Assembly: GCF_000485595.1 (NCBI RefSeq)
Contig: NW_014577197.1
Location: forward strand, 260,242-305,170
Reading direction: 5' to 3'
DNA: 44,929 bases
DNA from: Priapulus caudatus
Lineage: Eukaryota; Priapulida; Priapulimorpha; Priapulimorphida; Priapulidae
Position 1 is the first letter of the stretch. The number at the start of each line of letters is the position of its first letter. Both the position numbers and the translations under genes were made by a program. Shown here in pieces: positions 20,701 to 32,568 of this stretch. The notes under the pieces were generated by a model. It saw only the letters and a list, made by a program, of their open reading frames with translations. It was not told the origin of the DNA and ran no database searches.

Positions 20701-23700
20701 CCAAAATATTGAAATGTTATCTTATTTTTTATATTTTTATTATTTTGCAATAATAAATTATTAGAAATTGCCAATGAATACTAAATGGTGAATAGACTAG
20801 GGAGTCTAGAGAGTATATATAGTTATATACACTGCACAGTCGCTGAGTAACATTGGTGAGTAACACCAGAGCATATAAATCACCATTAAACACCAGTGAT
20901 TTCTATGCGCTGGTAACACTCCACAGTATATAGCGTAGTGCCGCCATCTATTGGAGGAAAAAAGTGGTATCGAAGTGGAATCGAAAATACGGGGAAAAAT
21001 ATCGAGGATCGGATCGAGGGAAGAGAATCTCGATCCGATTCGATTTCGGTGGATCGTTACAGCCCTAGTTGTTACTCCTATGGGAGAGATTTGAACGTCC
21101 TATTATGAAGCACGCCAGTCGACCTACTTTCGAGCCATGCCCACGTTTTGGCAAAAATGGAAATGGCCATAAGTCAGTTCAGGTTCAATGGCTATTGCTC
21201 ATTTTTGGTATGTGAATGAATAAGGACTGGCCCCAAAACATATCACACAGGTTTTGATATTTTTTTTAAATTATGCAAATTAGGTAGATTTTGGCAATTT
21301 CACTATGCATTTTAGTGTCTGCCTACGGTCAACGATAACTCAAGAACCGTTTGACCCACATGTTTCAAATTGCATACAGTTGTTACTCTTATGGGAGGGA
21401 TTTGAACGTCCTATTTTGGAGCTCGCCAGTCGACCTACTTTCGAGCCACGCTCACTTTTTGGCAAAAATGAAAATGGCCATCTAGATTCATTCGATATTG
21501 TTAAATTTACCTACCTACCTACCTAATCATACCTGTGTGTAATATTGTGTTTTAGATTCTTTGTTACAGTAATTTGACTGGAGTATTTTATTGCTTTTAT
21601 TTGCGCGATAATCGAAAACCAAAATGGCGATCATTTAGGCGTAGCGCCATCTCTTGCCCAAATTTCAGACTTTCAGATCTGAAACATTTATTTTCGCATC
21701 AAAACTAACCCTGAAACAAAACAGTGAAATTTCTATTAGTATAAAACGGGGAATAAGTACATTTGATCACATTTTGGTTCGTCATAAATGAAACACTTGC
21801 CAAATTTTAAATATCATCTCCCTCTTCTAGCACACCCAATGTGAGCTATAGTGTCATTGACACTTTCATTATTTCTAAGTTGGTATAAGTGGTAGTGAAT
21901 GATATTGTGATTTTAATGTACTGATACTTTTTATGTAAATGTCTTTCTATGAGGCTAGTAATTGGGAAAGGTGGAATAAAACCTGTATTATACTTTAGTA
22001 CAGTTTCTTATGATTACAGTAATTCATGCAATATTATGCATCAAGCTTTGCCTACGTACTTTTGATCGTATTTGAGAGTACGACCGTACGTGATCGCTAT
22101 ATGTAGTTAACTCTGTTGCTCTGTGAATCTCCTGCTAGCCTGGAAGTGACACGAGCTTCGTTTTATCCAGTCGTCAGGAAAACACGACGGTGCCGCTCAA
22201 GACGCGAAGCCGCCATCTGGGAAAGTTTCCGAGAAGCAGGCGGCAAAATCCGGGAAGCCCGAAGAAAAGCCGTTCTTCGATCCGAGACGAATATTCACCT
22301 GTAACCGCAAAGAGGTGCGATATAGTCTGCTGTGTGTACCGTCGCTGTGATGAGCGTGGTATCTATCAATCCGTGCAGAATCCATATTCCAGAACAACTG
22401 ATCTCGTATTAAGATTGTTAGAAAGCCTTCTTGGATCTGGCATTGTCAGCGTGATCATGTTTTGTATGGGTGTGGCCATGTCGCCCTGACCATGTGAACG
22501 TTTGAGATCGTTTCTTTGACCATATTATGTATGGGTGGAACATTGACTCCTTAATAACATGCGCTGTGTGGGTGTGAAGTAATGGCCCAGTTCATAGCAT
22601 GTGCGGGTGTGGCAGCATCATTAAAAACAAGTGTCATTTTTAGCTCGCCTTGACATCGTCAAGATGAGCTACTGCCATGGGGTGTCGTCCGTCGTACGTC
22701 CGTCCGTTCGTCAACATTTGGCTACGGTCAACGATAACTCAAGAACAGTTTGACCCACATGTTTCAAATTGCATATAGTTGTTACTCCTATGGGAGAGGT
22801 TTGAACGTCCTATTTTGGAGCACACCAAGTCGACCTACATTCGAGCCACGTCCACTTTTTGGCAAAAATGGAAATGGCAATAAGTCAGTTCAGGTTCAAC
22901 GGATTTTGCTCATTTCTAGTATGTGAATGAATAAGGACTGGCCCCAAAACATATCACACGGCTCTTGCTTTATATATCCCCTCTCCCTCTTCTATCAGAC
23001 CCAAGGTGAGCTACAGTGTCATTGACACTTTCATTATGCATAGTCTAGACATAGCTAGACATTAGTGTAGACATTATTTATATGGAGTACCTTCCAAATT
23101 GATAAGTTATTGTACACCTGTGCCTGTGCGATATTTGATCGCCATCAGTAACAGCTACATCCTCACTTCAGCAATTTGTGATCTGGGCCAACTTTTCCAT
23201 GTGTATTACCCACCTATAATCACTATGTAATTGCTAGACTGATTACTAAGACTGGAGCAAACACACCTCACGCTAATCAAATATTGTGACTGCAGTCGGC
23301 GTGCAAAGTTCAATTTCTCATGTGATATCCAATGTCCACTCGCTATCTCGCATGCCGGTGAGCAAGAACACTTCAATGTCTAACCGTGATTTTGTGACCG
23401 CCTTCGTGATTTTCTGACCGCCTTCGTGATTTCGTGTCTGCCTCCGCGGCAGCCGCCGGCGCTGCTGGGCGAGTAACTGCCGCCGCCGCCGGCATGTATG
23501 TAGAAGTGAATTGTGAGCAGGCTGACCGTCTGTGCCGCGACACGTATTTGCAGGTGAGGAAGTCTGCGAACAACCTGCGCAACGACAGCGTGCTGAATAA
23601 CGACAAAGGCTTCGGCTCACTGGACTGCAACGCAAAGCTCGATGCGGCGACCTACATCAACAATGACCTCTCCGCCGAGCAGACCTGCGCGGAAGGTGAG

Positions 23701-26700
23701 TCGCGCGCCGCCGCGTCGATCGCTGTTCGAAGGGAGTCGCGGTTCTTGCGCTGCGGGCGTCAAGCGCGTGGGAAGCCGTGTCGGCGTGCAGGATTGTGGG
23801 GAACGACGACGGCTCTCGTTTTTTTTCATCTCTCTCTTGTCGTTGGTGAATTGAAATGTGGTTATTCGCTCGGTGTGTCATGCCGTGATGCCTGTCTGAT
23901 GAAATTGACATTCTCTTGTTACTGGGTTGATCAATGATTAGATACAGTCTGCGTGCACAGGTGTTTCCGGTCATAAGGGTCATTGTTTCGGTTTCAATCC
24001 TAAGAATCGAGCGTTACTGTGATTCTATAAGATTTTACTTGACAGCCTGTTATCATCAACATGCTGGTTTCGGTTTCTATACGAGAAGGTTTAGAGAAGA
24101 AGAAGATCGTCTCAGTACTCAAGTCTGTGTCAACTCGATCTCACGACCGGTAGCTTTCTTTCGAGCTACGACGACGGCAACGTCCGATCCCCTGCGTCCG
24201 CGACCCGTCAAGTTTCGTCTCTTCGCGACGGCTATCGACCCGTGAGCCGTTGTCACGGAGACACTCATCGTTCTCTCGCGTCCGTCTGCTTTCAGGAGGC
24301 AAGCCCGACAACGTGCCGACCTTCCGTCGCCGCGCGAAGGCCGAGGCGAAGGTCGTCAACCAGACACAGGTGGCGCCCTCCCGCAAGCAGCTCGGCAAGA
24401 AGTCTCGCCAGTGCCAGACGGCGTCGCACAGAGGCGGTGAGTGTTGTTCGTCATCGCTCCGCCGCGGCCCTCGCTCTGATGTCGGTGCCATCCCCGTTTC
24501 GTCTGAAGTTTGTCCGTGTACGCTTGTCAACCTCGGAAGCCGTTGGTAATATTATGGTCTTAACATCAGTCTTAATGTTACGTTTTAAACCGGACCTCTG
24601 TATACTGCGTACGAGAAACGCGTGATTTAACTGTGTTAACACTGTTAATGCTCTTGTGAGAAAATGTTTCAAGACTATTGCTACGACTAATTTTATTTTG
24701 GACGACAGAGCCCGGAGCTCTGTGCCTATACTCTACTATAATTTTGGATTATTTTATTACTCCTTTGTACTATTTATTTTATTATATAGCTTATAGAATA
24801 TTAATAGAATATGTATGTTTAGAGAATACTGGAGAACAATGGAAGCAAACACTGTTTATATGTATATTAACAGAATACTGGAGAACAATAGAAGCACACA
24901 TGATTTATATATAGTGAGAGAATACTGCAGCCTGAAGCTTGAACTCCAGGCGATTATCCTCCCTCTCTCTCTCTCCGTTTAAGAACTGCTTACAATGCCT
25001 AAACTGTGCGCGAGAGTTTCATAGTTATTCCGTATATTACATTTTTTTTACCTATTATATATCTGTATTTTTCAGTCCACTGTTATTCCACTCGCATTCC
25101 GTTCGTATTTGTCGGTTTTCTGCGTCGTCTGTACTTGTTGCATGTTTCTGTGTTGCAGTGGAGTTTGGCCAGGCTGTCCTACTTGGCCTGCAGAAGATGC
25201 TGCTGTGGCTCATTACACTATTAGGAAATGTGATTTTGCTCAGCGTCCACCTAGCACTCGTCCTGTACGTATTATCTTTTATCATCACGCACATCTTTCG
25301 GGATAGATCTGGGCTCGTTTCTGTTCGGGATGGATCTGGGCTGGTTTCTGTTCGCGGGATGGACTGGCGCTCGTTTCTGTTCGTGGTATGGATCTTGGGC
25401 GGCTCATTCTTGTTCGGGATATGCATCTGGGGCTCATTTGCTGTTCGCGGCTCATTGGATCTGGGCTCGTTTCTGTTCGGGTCATGGATCTGGGTTCGGT
25501 TTCTGTTCTGCGGATAAGATCTGCGGCTGCATCTTCCTGTTCGTGATAGATCTGGTCGCTCATTTGCGTGTCTTCGGGAATAGATCGTGGGCTCGTTTCT
25601 GTCGCTCACCGGAGCGGGGATGGGATCTGGGCTCGTTTTAAGGTTCGGGATAGATCTGGGCTCGTTTCTGTTCGGGATAGATCTGGGGCTCATTTTCTGT
25701 TCGGGATAGATCTGGGCTCATTTCTGTTCGGGATAGATCTGGGCTCGTTTCTGTTCGGGATAGATCTGGTCCGCTGCGTTTCTGTTCGGATGGGATCTGG
25801 GCTCGTTTCTTGTTCGGGAGGATCTGGGCTCATTTCTTGTTCGGATAAGATCTGGGCTCATTTCTGTTCGGGGATGGATCTGCCGGGCTCGTTTTCTGTT
25901 CGCGGATGGATCTGGCGTGGTCGTTTCTGTTCGGGATAGAGTCTGGCGTGCTGGCAGTGGCATTTCTGTTCGCTGATAGATCTGGGCTTCAGTTTCTGTT
26001 CGGATAGATCTGGGCCCTGTCTTGTTCGGATGAGATCTGCGGCTCGTTTCTGTCGGGATTAGATCGGGCTCGTTTCTGTTACCGGGATAGATCTTGGCTC
26101 GTTTGGCTGTTTCGGGGATGGATCTGGGCTGCATTTCTGGTGTCGGGATAGATCTGGGCTCGTTTCTGTTCGGGATGGATCTGGGGCTCGTTTCTGTTCG
26201 GGATGGATCTGGGCTCGTTTCTGGTGTCGGATGAGATCTGGGTGCTCGTTTCCTGTTCGGGGATAGATCTGGGGCGTCGTTGGTTCTGTTCGGGATAGAT
26301 CTGCGGCTCGTTTCTTGTTCGGGATAGCATCTGGGCCTTCATTTCTGCTTTCGGGATAGATCTGGGCCTCATTTCTGGTTCGGGATTAGATCTCGGGCTC
26401 ATTTGCTTTCGGGATGGGATTCTGGGCTCATTTACTGTTCGGGATGGAAATCTGGGCCTCGATTGCTGTTCGGGATAGATCTGGCTCATGTTCTGCTTCG
26501 GGATAGATCTGGGCTCGGTTTCTGTTCCGGGATAGATCTGGGCTCGTTTCCTGTTTGCGCGGGATGGATCTGGGCTCATTTCTGTTTTTAGCGATGAGAT
26601 CTGCGGCTCATTTCTGGTTCGTGATAGATCTGGGCTCGTTGTCTGTTCGGGCATGGATCTGGGCTCATTTTCTCGGTTCGGAAGTATGGAACTGCCGGCC

Positions 26701-29700
26701 CTCATTTCTTGTGGTCGCTGAAAGATCTGGGCTCGATTCGTTCGGGATAGATGTGCGTGGGCCTCATTTTCTGTTCGGTAAAGATCTGGGCTCATTTCTG
26801 GTTTCGGGGCATAGCGCCATCTGGGCTCTTGTCTGTTGTGGGATGGATCTGGCGACGGCTCATTGGCTGTTCGTGGAAGATCTGGCTCATTTCTGTTCGG
26901 GTGATGGATCTGGGCCTCATTTCTGTTCTCGTGAAAGATTGGGCTCATTTCTGTTCGGTGATCAAGATCTGCGGCTCATTTCTGTTCGGGATGGATCTGG
27001 CTCATTTCTGTTCGGCTATGTGAGACGATCTGGGCTCATTTCTGTTCGGGATAGGATCTCGGCGGCTCTGCTTTCTGCTTGCGGATGACTCTTGGGCTCC
27101 CTCACTGAAACGCAGGAGCGAGTGATCCCCTCGCCAGGATATGTGTCCGCTGTTGGCGTATGGATATGGGCTCGGCTTTCCTGTTCGAGATAGATCTGGC
27201 CGGCTCGTTTCGTGTCGGGGAATAGGATCTGGCGGCGCTCATTTCTGGTTCGGGATTAGATCTGGGCTCGTTTCTGGCGTTCGGATGATAGATCTGGCTC
27301 AATTTCTGTTCGGGATGGAGTCTTGGGCGTCGGATTTCTGTTGCGGATAGTATGCTGGGGGCTCGGTTTGCCTGTCATGTGATAGATCTGGGCCTCATCA
27401 GAGGGAGATGTTCAGGGCTTTGATGGGAAATCTGCGGCTTATTTCTGTTCGGAATAGATCTGGGGCTCGGTTTCTGTTCGGTGATAGAGTCTGGGCTCGC
27501 GCTCGTATTCTGTTCGGGATGGATTTGTTGCCTCATTGTCCGTTGTTGAAAGAGTCTGGGGCTCATTCTGTTCGGGATGAGATCTGGTTGGCCTCATTTC
27601 TGTTCGCCGGATAGATCTGGGCCTCATTTGCTGTTCGATGGATCTGGGCTCCATTGTCTCGGTTCGGTGAAAGACTCTGGGCTCATTTCTGTTCGCGGAT
27701 AGATCTGGGCGGCTCAGTTCTTGGCTTCGGGCATGGATCTCCGGCCGGTCATGTTTCTGGTTCGGCCTGAACGTCTGGCCTCATTTCGCTGTTCCGGAGT
27801 AGGATCTGGGGCTGGTTTCTCGGTTCGGGGATGCGATCTGGGCTCCGTTTCCGGTTTGGCAGTGGATCTGGGCCCCTCGTTTCGTGTTCGTGGAGATAGA
27901 TCCTGGCGCTCGTTTCTGGTCGGGATAGTCATCGTGGGCTTCATTCTGTTCGGCATAGATCTGGGAGCTCGGTTTCTGGTCATGATAGATCTGGCGCTCA
28001 TTTCTGTTCGGGAGGATCTTGGGGCTCATAGGACTTGTGTTCGGAATAGATCTTGGGCGCTGAGCGCTGCGTTTGCTGTTGCATGGACTAGATCTGGGGC
28101 CGCTCATTCTTGTTCGGATGATTCTGGGCTCATTTCTCGGTTCGGTGAATAGATCTGGGCTCGTTTCGTTCGTCGATAGATCTGGGCTCGTTTTCCTGTT
28201 TCGGATCGGATTTGGGCTCATTGTCCGCTTGTGAAAGAAAATCTGCCGGCTCATTTGCTCGTTCGGGGATAGGATCTGGGGCTCAGTTTTCTGTTCGGAT
28301 AGATGCTGGGCCTCATTTCTGTATCGGATGGATTCTTGGGGCTCATTTCTGTTCGTGAAAGATCTGGGCTCATTTCTGTTCGGGATGGATCTGGGCTCAT
28401 TTCTGTTCGTGAAAGATCTGGGCTCATTTCTGTTCGGGATAGATCTGGGCTCATTTCTGTTCCCGATTGTGGGACCGGTCCTGGTCGTGTTTGTTTTAAC
28501 CTACCTGCACAAATTCCAGGCTTGCGATATCAGAATGTGCTGTCAGTTTACCGACCCTCGTCTCCACCTGCACGCTCCTTGTCACGAGCTACCCTTAACT
28601 TTAATTGTGGTATGCTGTGCTGCACTAGTATATTTACATTGGAGCCGTTGTCAGTGACGGCTATCCAGCAGAAATGATTCTGCTAGTCGTGATGTTGCAT
28701 TTAGTGTCGATTTTGCATCGGCAACCACCAGACAAAAACGTGCATCTCATGTAACTGCGTCAACACGATATAAACAAACGGATTTCAATCGTTGTATATT
28801 TTAATGTGAGAATAGCGATGTACGAGTGTTCTAAGACATGTTAACCTTTAGAACTTTAAACACGTACTGTTACACAAGCATTGCCAGTAAGTACTGTAGT
28901 GGCTGGAAAAATACGGAAAACAGTCAGGAAGACTGTTTGAAATCATCACTTCAAATGTGTTTCCGTGACCAACCTGCTGTTATCTGTTGCAGTCTGATGA
29001 AAGTGTTTGACTACTGTTACACTTCCTCCGTGCGTGCGTGGTACACGGGCCTGCAATACGTCAAGAAGAAGTTCCACGGCCAGAAAGAGGCGAACAAAAT
29101 CTGGCAGAAGGGACTGGAGCAAAACATCACTCTACCGACCACAGGTTACAATCGCAACGCCCCCACGAATAAACGGAATACATAGCCGAAAATGTGTAGA
29201 GAAGTCTTATGGGAAAATAAACCCTTTTCTAGATGCATGTGTCTCCCAGCTACATCTTGTTCCACAGGATGGCAGTGGGCCATTGGAATAGAACCAAGTA
29301 AATCGTGTAACAGTTATATAGCATGTCCAACAGGAGCAGCAGTGGTAGTAGTAGTAACATTAGTCGGGTAGCCACCGCAGGTGTTGCTCTCTGTAGGGCT
29401 TAGTTATCTGTTAATGTCTGTCTTTGTTACTGACTGTAGTCTGTAGTCTCGCATAGTCGTACTCTATGTGCATTTCTGTGAGCATCGGCGTGTGAATGTG
29501 ATCACGGTTTCCGCAGGCGAGGAGGCGATGCGGAGGCTACTGACGGTGCGCGGCAGGGACACGTACACGATTCTCGGCGTGACGGCCGCCGCCACGCAGG
29601 AGGAGATCACAAAGTACTACCGCAGGCAGGCAGTGCTCGTCCACCCCGACAAGGCAAGCCCGCCGCTCTGCACCGCGACGCGCGCAGCCGGCGCCGCTCA

Positions 29701-31868
29701 GTTTCCAGATATTTAATCGCAGCTCCCCTTAGCGTAGTAAGGTTTCCCTTTGTTCCTTTGCTGCGGACTCGCGCTGTCACTGCCGTGCGTGTTGTCAGCG
29801 ATGCGTTTTTTTCTGTTCTGCAGAATCGTCTGCCCGGTGCCGAGGAAGCCTTCAAGATACTAGCGCACGCGTTCGACATCGTCGGCGAGCCCGACAGCCG
29901 CCGCAAGTACGACGAGAAAATTATGCACTCGACTCAGGTTGAATCTGCGATGGTAGGTAGCGAGAGCGAGAGGGAATTTCTCTCGCCAGTTTCCTGGTTA
30001 GTGGTGTTGATTTGAAGAACAGCCATTGTTTTGTTGAACTATTAGGAGATGCTAGCTGCGAGCTGTTTGCAGGAATGAAAACGAGTCGGCAAGTATTTTA
30101 TACCTGTTTTGTTTTTCATCTAAGAAATTTCGACGATGCTGCGTTGATGATTCATTGAACCTATCTAATTAATGTCGATTTCGAATGTCTACCTATTCAG
30201 CTGGAGATTTTTTGCTGCGATTGAAGTTTTGTACGACGCATAAGTCTCGTGCAGAATTGAAGCAAATTCAGAGTGTCGTGAATCATGAAGTTAATGCGTA
30301 CATGTAACGCGCTCCGAGTGCTGCACCCAATGCCTTCTCTCCGTGAGAGACACCCCCCTGTACGATATTTCAATCTAATTACATCGTCGGTTAATTATGC
30401 TAACGATTGCGATCTCCGCGCAGACGGAACTGTCCGACCTTCTCAGCAAGATGAGGGACAAGATCAAGGAGGCGGCGACGATCATGCGCTGCGACCGCTG
30501 CGGTGGGCGACACCGGCGCCACCCTCAGGATCGTCCCGTGTACGCCGCCCGATTCTGTGCACAGTGCAATATACGACACGCGGCTAAGGAGGTGAGGGAG
30601 GGCGCGTGCGCACGCGATCACAAGCATGCGATTGTCATCGACATCGTGTGGCAGAGCCGGCGGAAGGGTTTTGTGTTTCAAACCCCCCCACCTCATCGTG
30701 AAAAAATAGTCCAGTGAAAACTCCAGTGTGAAATGTCTCTCGTGGTAGCTGCCCGTGGTTCTTCCTCCGTAATTGGAGTTATCCTGTGAATCCACACAGT
30801 GTGCAGTATGTGTCGCGAGTAATTCGTTCGCGTGCTGTCTCTTTTCATTCATATTGTATCTTATTTTTATCTCACCTTATATTATCTTAATATAGATATC
30901 TGTTATAATATTTACATATATTTATTCATTTATCTATTCATGACATTTATATTCATATTTCATATATATATATATATATATTTATTTATATGTACGTACA
31001 GTATGTATGTATGTATATTGTATTACTTCTTCGTTGCGTTTGCGTGCATTTCATCTTCATCGTTGCTGCTCTCATAACTCGGCCCTCCCTCTCTCTGACG
31101 CACGCGCGTCGTAGGGCGACATATGGGCGGAGACGGCCATGTTTGGTCTACGGTGGCACTACTATGCGATGATCAGCGGACACGTGTACCAGGTCACCGA
31201 GTGGGCGACGTGCCAGCGACGTCGCTTCCAGTACCTGCAGGCCAACTCCCACAACGTCACGACGAAAGTGATGTTCGTCGGAAAGCGACAGCCGCATTCT
31301 CCCGATCTGCCGAGGTGGGTGTCGCGTCGGCTTAACTGTGGGACAACGTATTAGCCAGCGAGTCGTGCAGCCGTGATTTGCACGGTCAGTTTTGAAACTG
31401 CACGGCCAAAAATGTGTAGCACGGCCTAAAATATTGATTCTAAAGTCTTGGCTGAGACACGCATACAAAAAAATTGCACTCCCAAATATTTTTTCTGCAC
31501 TCGCACAATACTGATTCCTGGCTAATACCCTTCTGTGGGATACGTACTCCAACGTAAATTTGTAGGTAAATGTATCGAAGGCGTCGATCAGAAGCTCTGC
31601 GTGTAATAGCATTATAAAGTGCTTTGAAATAGGAGGGAAAATTTGAAATATATTAATTTTGTTTGTTTGTGCTTCGTTCTTTCGATGCTTTCTCCCCCCG
31701 AGAATCTAACCATTTGCTTTCGTTTTCAGTGAGGAAGGTCTAGAGGAGTTTCTGGAGCATCTTTACCACAAGGCGCAGAAAGGCGACGACAACAACATGG
31801 GTGCAGCGGCTTCTGGTGGTCAAGACCAGCCTACGGGCAAGCGCAAACGGCGGAGAAAGAAACGCTAG
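17794..31868 (+). CDS. DNAJC14: DNAJC14 (DRiP78/Jiv) ER-membrane J-domain co-chaperone, complete 15-exon gene
   Basis: Exons 17794-17864, 18236-18355, 18638-18778, 19176-19550, 19945-20092, 22171-22314, 23554-23695, 24296-24436, 25159-25264, 28993-29144, 29517-29653, 29824-29952, 30424-30591, 31115-31314, 31730-31868. All join in frame: 2313 bases, 770 residues, a little longer than vertebrate DNAJC14 (about 700). The start has G at -3. Residues 1-430 are polar and low-complexity, followed by a hydrophobic membrane segment (about 428-463), conserved IALPTTGEEAMRRLL-type linker, J domain (about 514-600, HPD at 556-558), two CxxC pairs, a DIWAE/GHVYQVTEWATCQ block and a basic KRKRRRKKR tail. 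The family is an ER Hsp40 that recruits Hsp70, assists receptor export and, in mammals, is a host factor for pestivirus and flavivirus replication. Orthology is by remembered domain order; splice model by eye. Confidence 0.93.
20153..21873 (+). mobile_element. Helentron/HINE-like repeat A in DNAJC14 intron 5
   Basis: Starts with a subterminal hairpin (CTTGACATCGTCAAG, then ATGAGCTATTGCCATGG), a GTCC microsatellite and about 2.5 tandem core units of about 315 bp (CGGTCAACGATAACTCAAGA...CACTATGCATTTNAGTGTCT). It ends GTGAGCTATAGTGTCATTGACACTTTCATT, whose AGTGTCATTGACACT is a perfect hairpin. Short microsatellite, variable tandem core and terminal hairpin are the layout of Helentron-associated HINE or oyster pearl/CvA-type elements. 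A hAT MITE is nested in the second unit. Confidence 0.75.
20618..21067. mobile_element. Nonautonomous hAT MITE nested in repeat A
   Basis: 450 bp with termini TAGTGCTGTGACGAT and ATCGTTACAGCCCTA, flanked by a perfect 8-bp duplication GTTGTTAC (20610-20617 and 21068-21075), the size diagnostic of hAT transposition. Interior arms are rich in TCTCGATTCGAT and its complement. Removing it and one duplication restores the HINE core unit. Confidence 0.9.
22637..23038 (+). mobile_element. Helentron/HINE-like repeat B in DNAJC14 intron 6
   Basis: Same head (TAGCTCGCCTTGACATCGTC) and tail (GTGAGCTACAGTGTCATTGA, CACTTTCATT) as repeat A, but with a single core unit. Copy-number difference of the core between two nearby copies fits the HINE pattern. 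Confidence 0.8.
24821..24930 (+). repeat. Two-unit tandem repeat of about 49 bp
   Basis: AGAATACTGGAGAACAAT-G/A-GAAGCA recurs at about 24822 and 24871, with a partial third start (AGAGAATACTG) at 24918. Lies in DNAJC14 intron 8. Confidence 0.65.
25159..25264 (+). CDS. DNAJC14: DNAJC14 exon 9, membrane segment
   Basis: After acceptor tgtgttgcag this exon encodes VEFGQAVLLGLQKMLLWLIT, LLGNVILLSVHLALVL, a strongly hydrophobic stretch expected to anchor the protein in the ER membrane. It ends in phase 2 at gtacgt, which fits exon 10 (28993, needing one base) exactly. If the donor is not used, the frame stays open into the minisatellite as far as a stop at 25517, adding nine-residue RDxSGLVSV repeats. 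Confidence 0.85.
25308..28462. repeat. Minisatellite of 27-bp units in DNAJC14 intron 9
   Basis: About 115 units of GGGATAGATCTGGGCTCGTTT CTGTTC (27 bp, each with an AGATCT). Because 27 is a multiple of three and the unit lacks stops, both strands show long spurious open frames. Units at the two edges (25308-25370 and 28340-28462) are clean; the interior has a one-base insertion or deletion in nearly every unit. Confidence 0.95.
29517..29952 (+). CDS. DNAJC14: DNAJC14 exons 11-12, J domain, with GC donor
   Basis: Exon 11 (29517-29653) gives EEAMRRLL, DTYTILGV, EEITKYYRRQAVLVHPDK; exon 12 (29824-29952) continues NRLPGAEEAFKILAHAFDIV and DSRRKYDEK. The HPD tripeptide that stimulates Hsp70 ATPase is intact. 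Between K and N the donor must be AAG|GCAAGC, a GC-AG intron; no in-frame GT donor fits at this conserved point, and the acceptor ttctgttctgcag is strong. Confidence 0.9.
30424..30591 (+). CDS. DNAJC14: DNAJC14 exon 13, zinc-binding segment
   Basis: TELSDLLSKMRDKIKEAATI followed by CDRCGGRHRRH and ARFCAQCNIRH: two CxxC pairs likely chelating zinc, as in the Jiv90 fragment of mammalian DNAJC14, the region that binds clients such as receptor tails and the pestivirus protease. Acceptor ccgcgcag, donor gtgagg, phase 0 at both ends. Confidence 0.9.
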
Positions 31869-31976
31869 TGTGGGAAAGAGAACTGACGGATCTAATGCGT
31901 GCTCCTCACCGCTAGACAGATTTGTGCAATCGGACGCTAATGACGTCAACGCTATGTAATTGTTTCGCCCGCGACC

Positions 31977-31982
31977 ATTAAA
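31977..31982 (+). terminator. Candidate DNAJC14 polyadenylation signal ATTAAA
   Basis: ATTAAA 108 bases after the stop codon, followed by a G/T-rich stretch (gttactcggtggccggtgttg). An AATAAA at 32419-32424 is an alternative distal signal. Confidence 0.5.
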
Positions 31983-31989
31983 AACATGT

Positions 31990-32520
31990 TACTCGGTGGC
32001 CGGTGTTGTCTTACTCGAAGCAAGGGAGGAAACGACGATCGTTGCAGTTCGCTCGCTTTCCCTCTTCCCGTTAAAAAAATTGCGCATTTTCTCGGTTGCC
32101 GCGTTGTCCCGTGGTCCTCGTGTCGGGTAGACGTGCGATTTTTGCGAGAACATGGCATTTTTGCCGCCATTCGAGCATTTCGGGCTGATGCGTTTGACCA
32201 ATGCTCCCCAGAAGATGTCAGTGGTGGTGCTCATCACAATCTGCCAAATGAGAGTCTTTTCCAACGGCGTTTATTACATCCTTGTTGTTGGCAGGTGTGC
32301 ACGCGTGCGTGCGTGCAGGCGAGCGTGTGCGTGTCTGTATGGGTGTGGATGTAATCGCGCATCAGTGGGTGCTTGCATGTAGGGAGGGTGGTGCTGTATA
32401 TTTGTTTGGTGTGTAATTAATAAATTCGGTCAAACGGTGGTTATTGCATTTCTTTCATCTACGTGAGTGTGATTTTACGTTGGTGGGCTGTGTGGGTAGG
32501 TGCGTGTGTGTGTCTGTCCG

Positions 32521-32568
<48 letters not shown>

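Noticed and set aside
25308-28462. CRISPR-like array
   Set aside because: Units are contiguous 27-bp tandem repeats with no unique spacers, in an animal intron.
25055-28657. Many long open frames on both strands (100-290 codons)
   Set aside because: All are translations of the 27-bp minisatellite, whose unit is a multiple of three and has no stops.
28463-28657. Extra DNAJC14 membrane exon (VGPVLVVFVLTYL) after the minisatellite
   Set aside because: No acceptor precedes it, and exon 9 already joins exon 10 in phase without it.
31989-32264. 91-codon minus-strand open frame downstream of DNAJC14
   Set aside because: No family resemblance; falls in likely 3' UTR or intergenic sequence.
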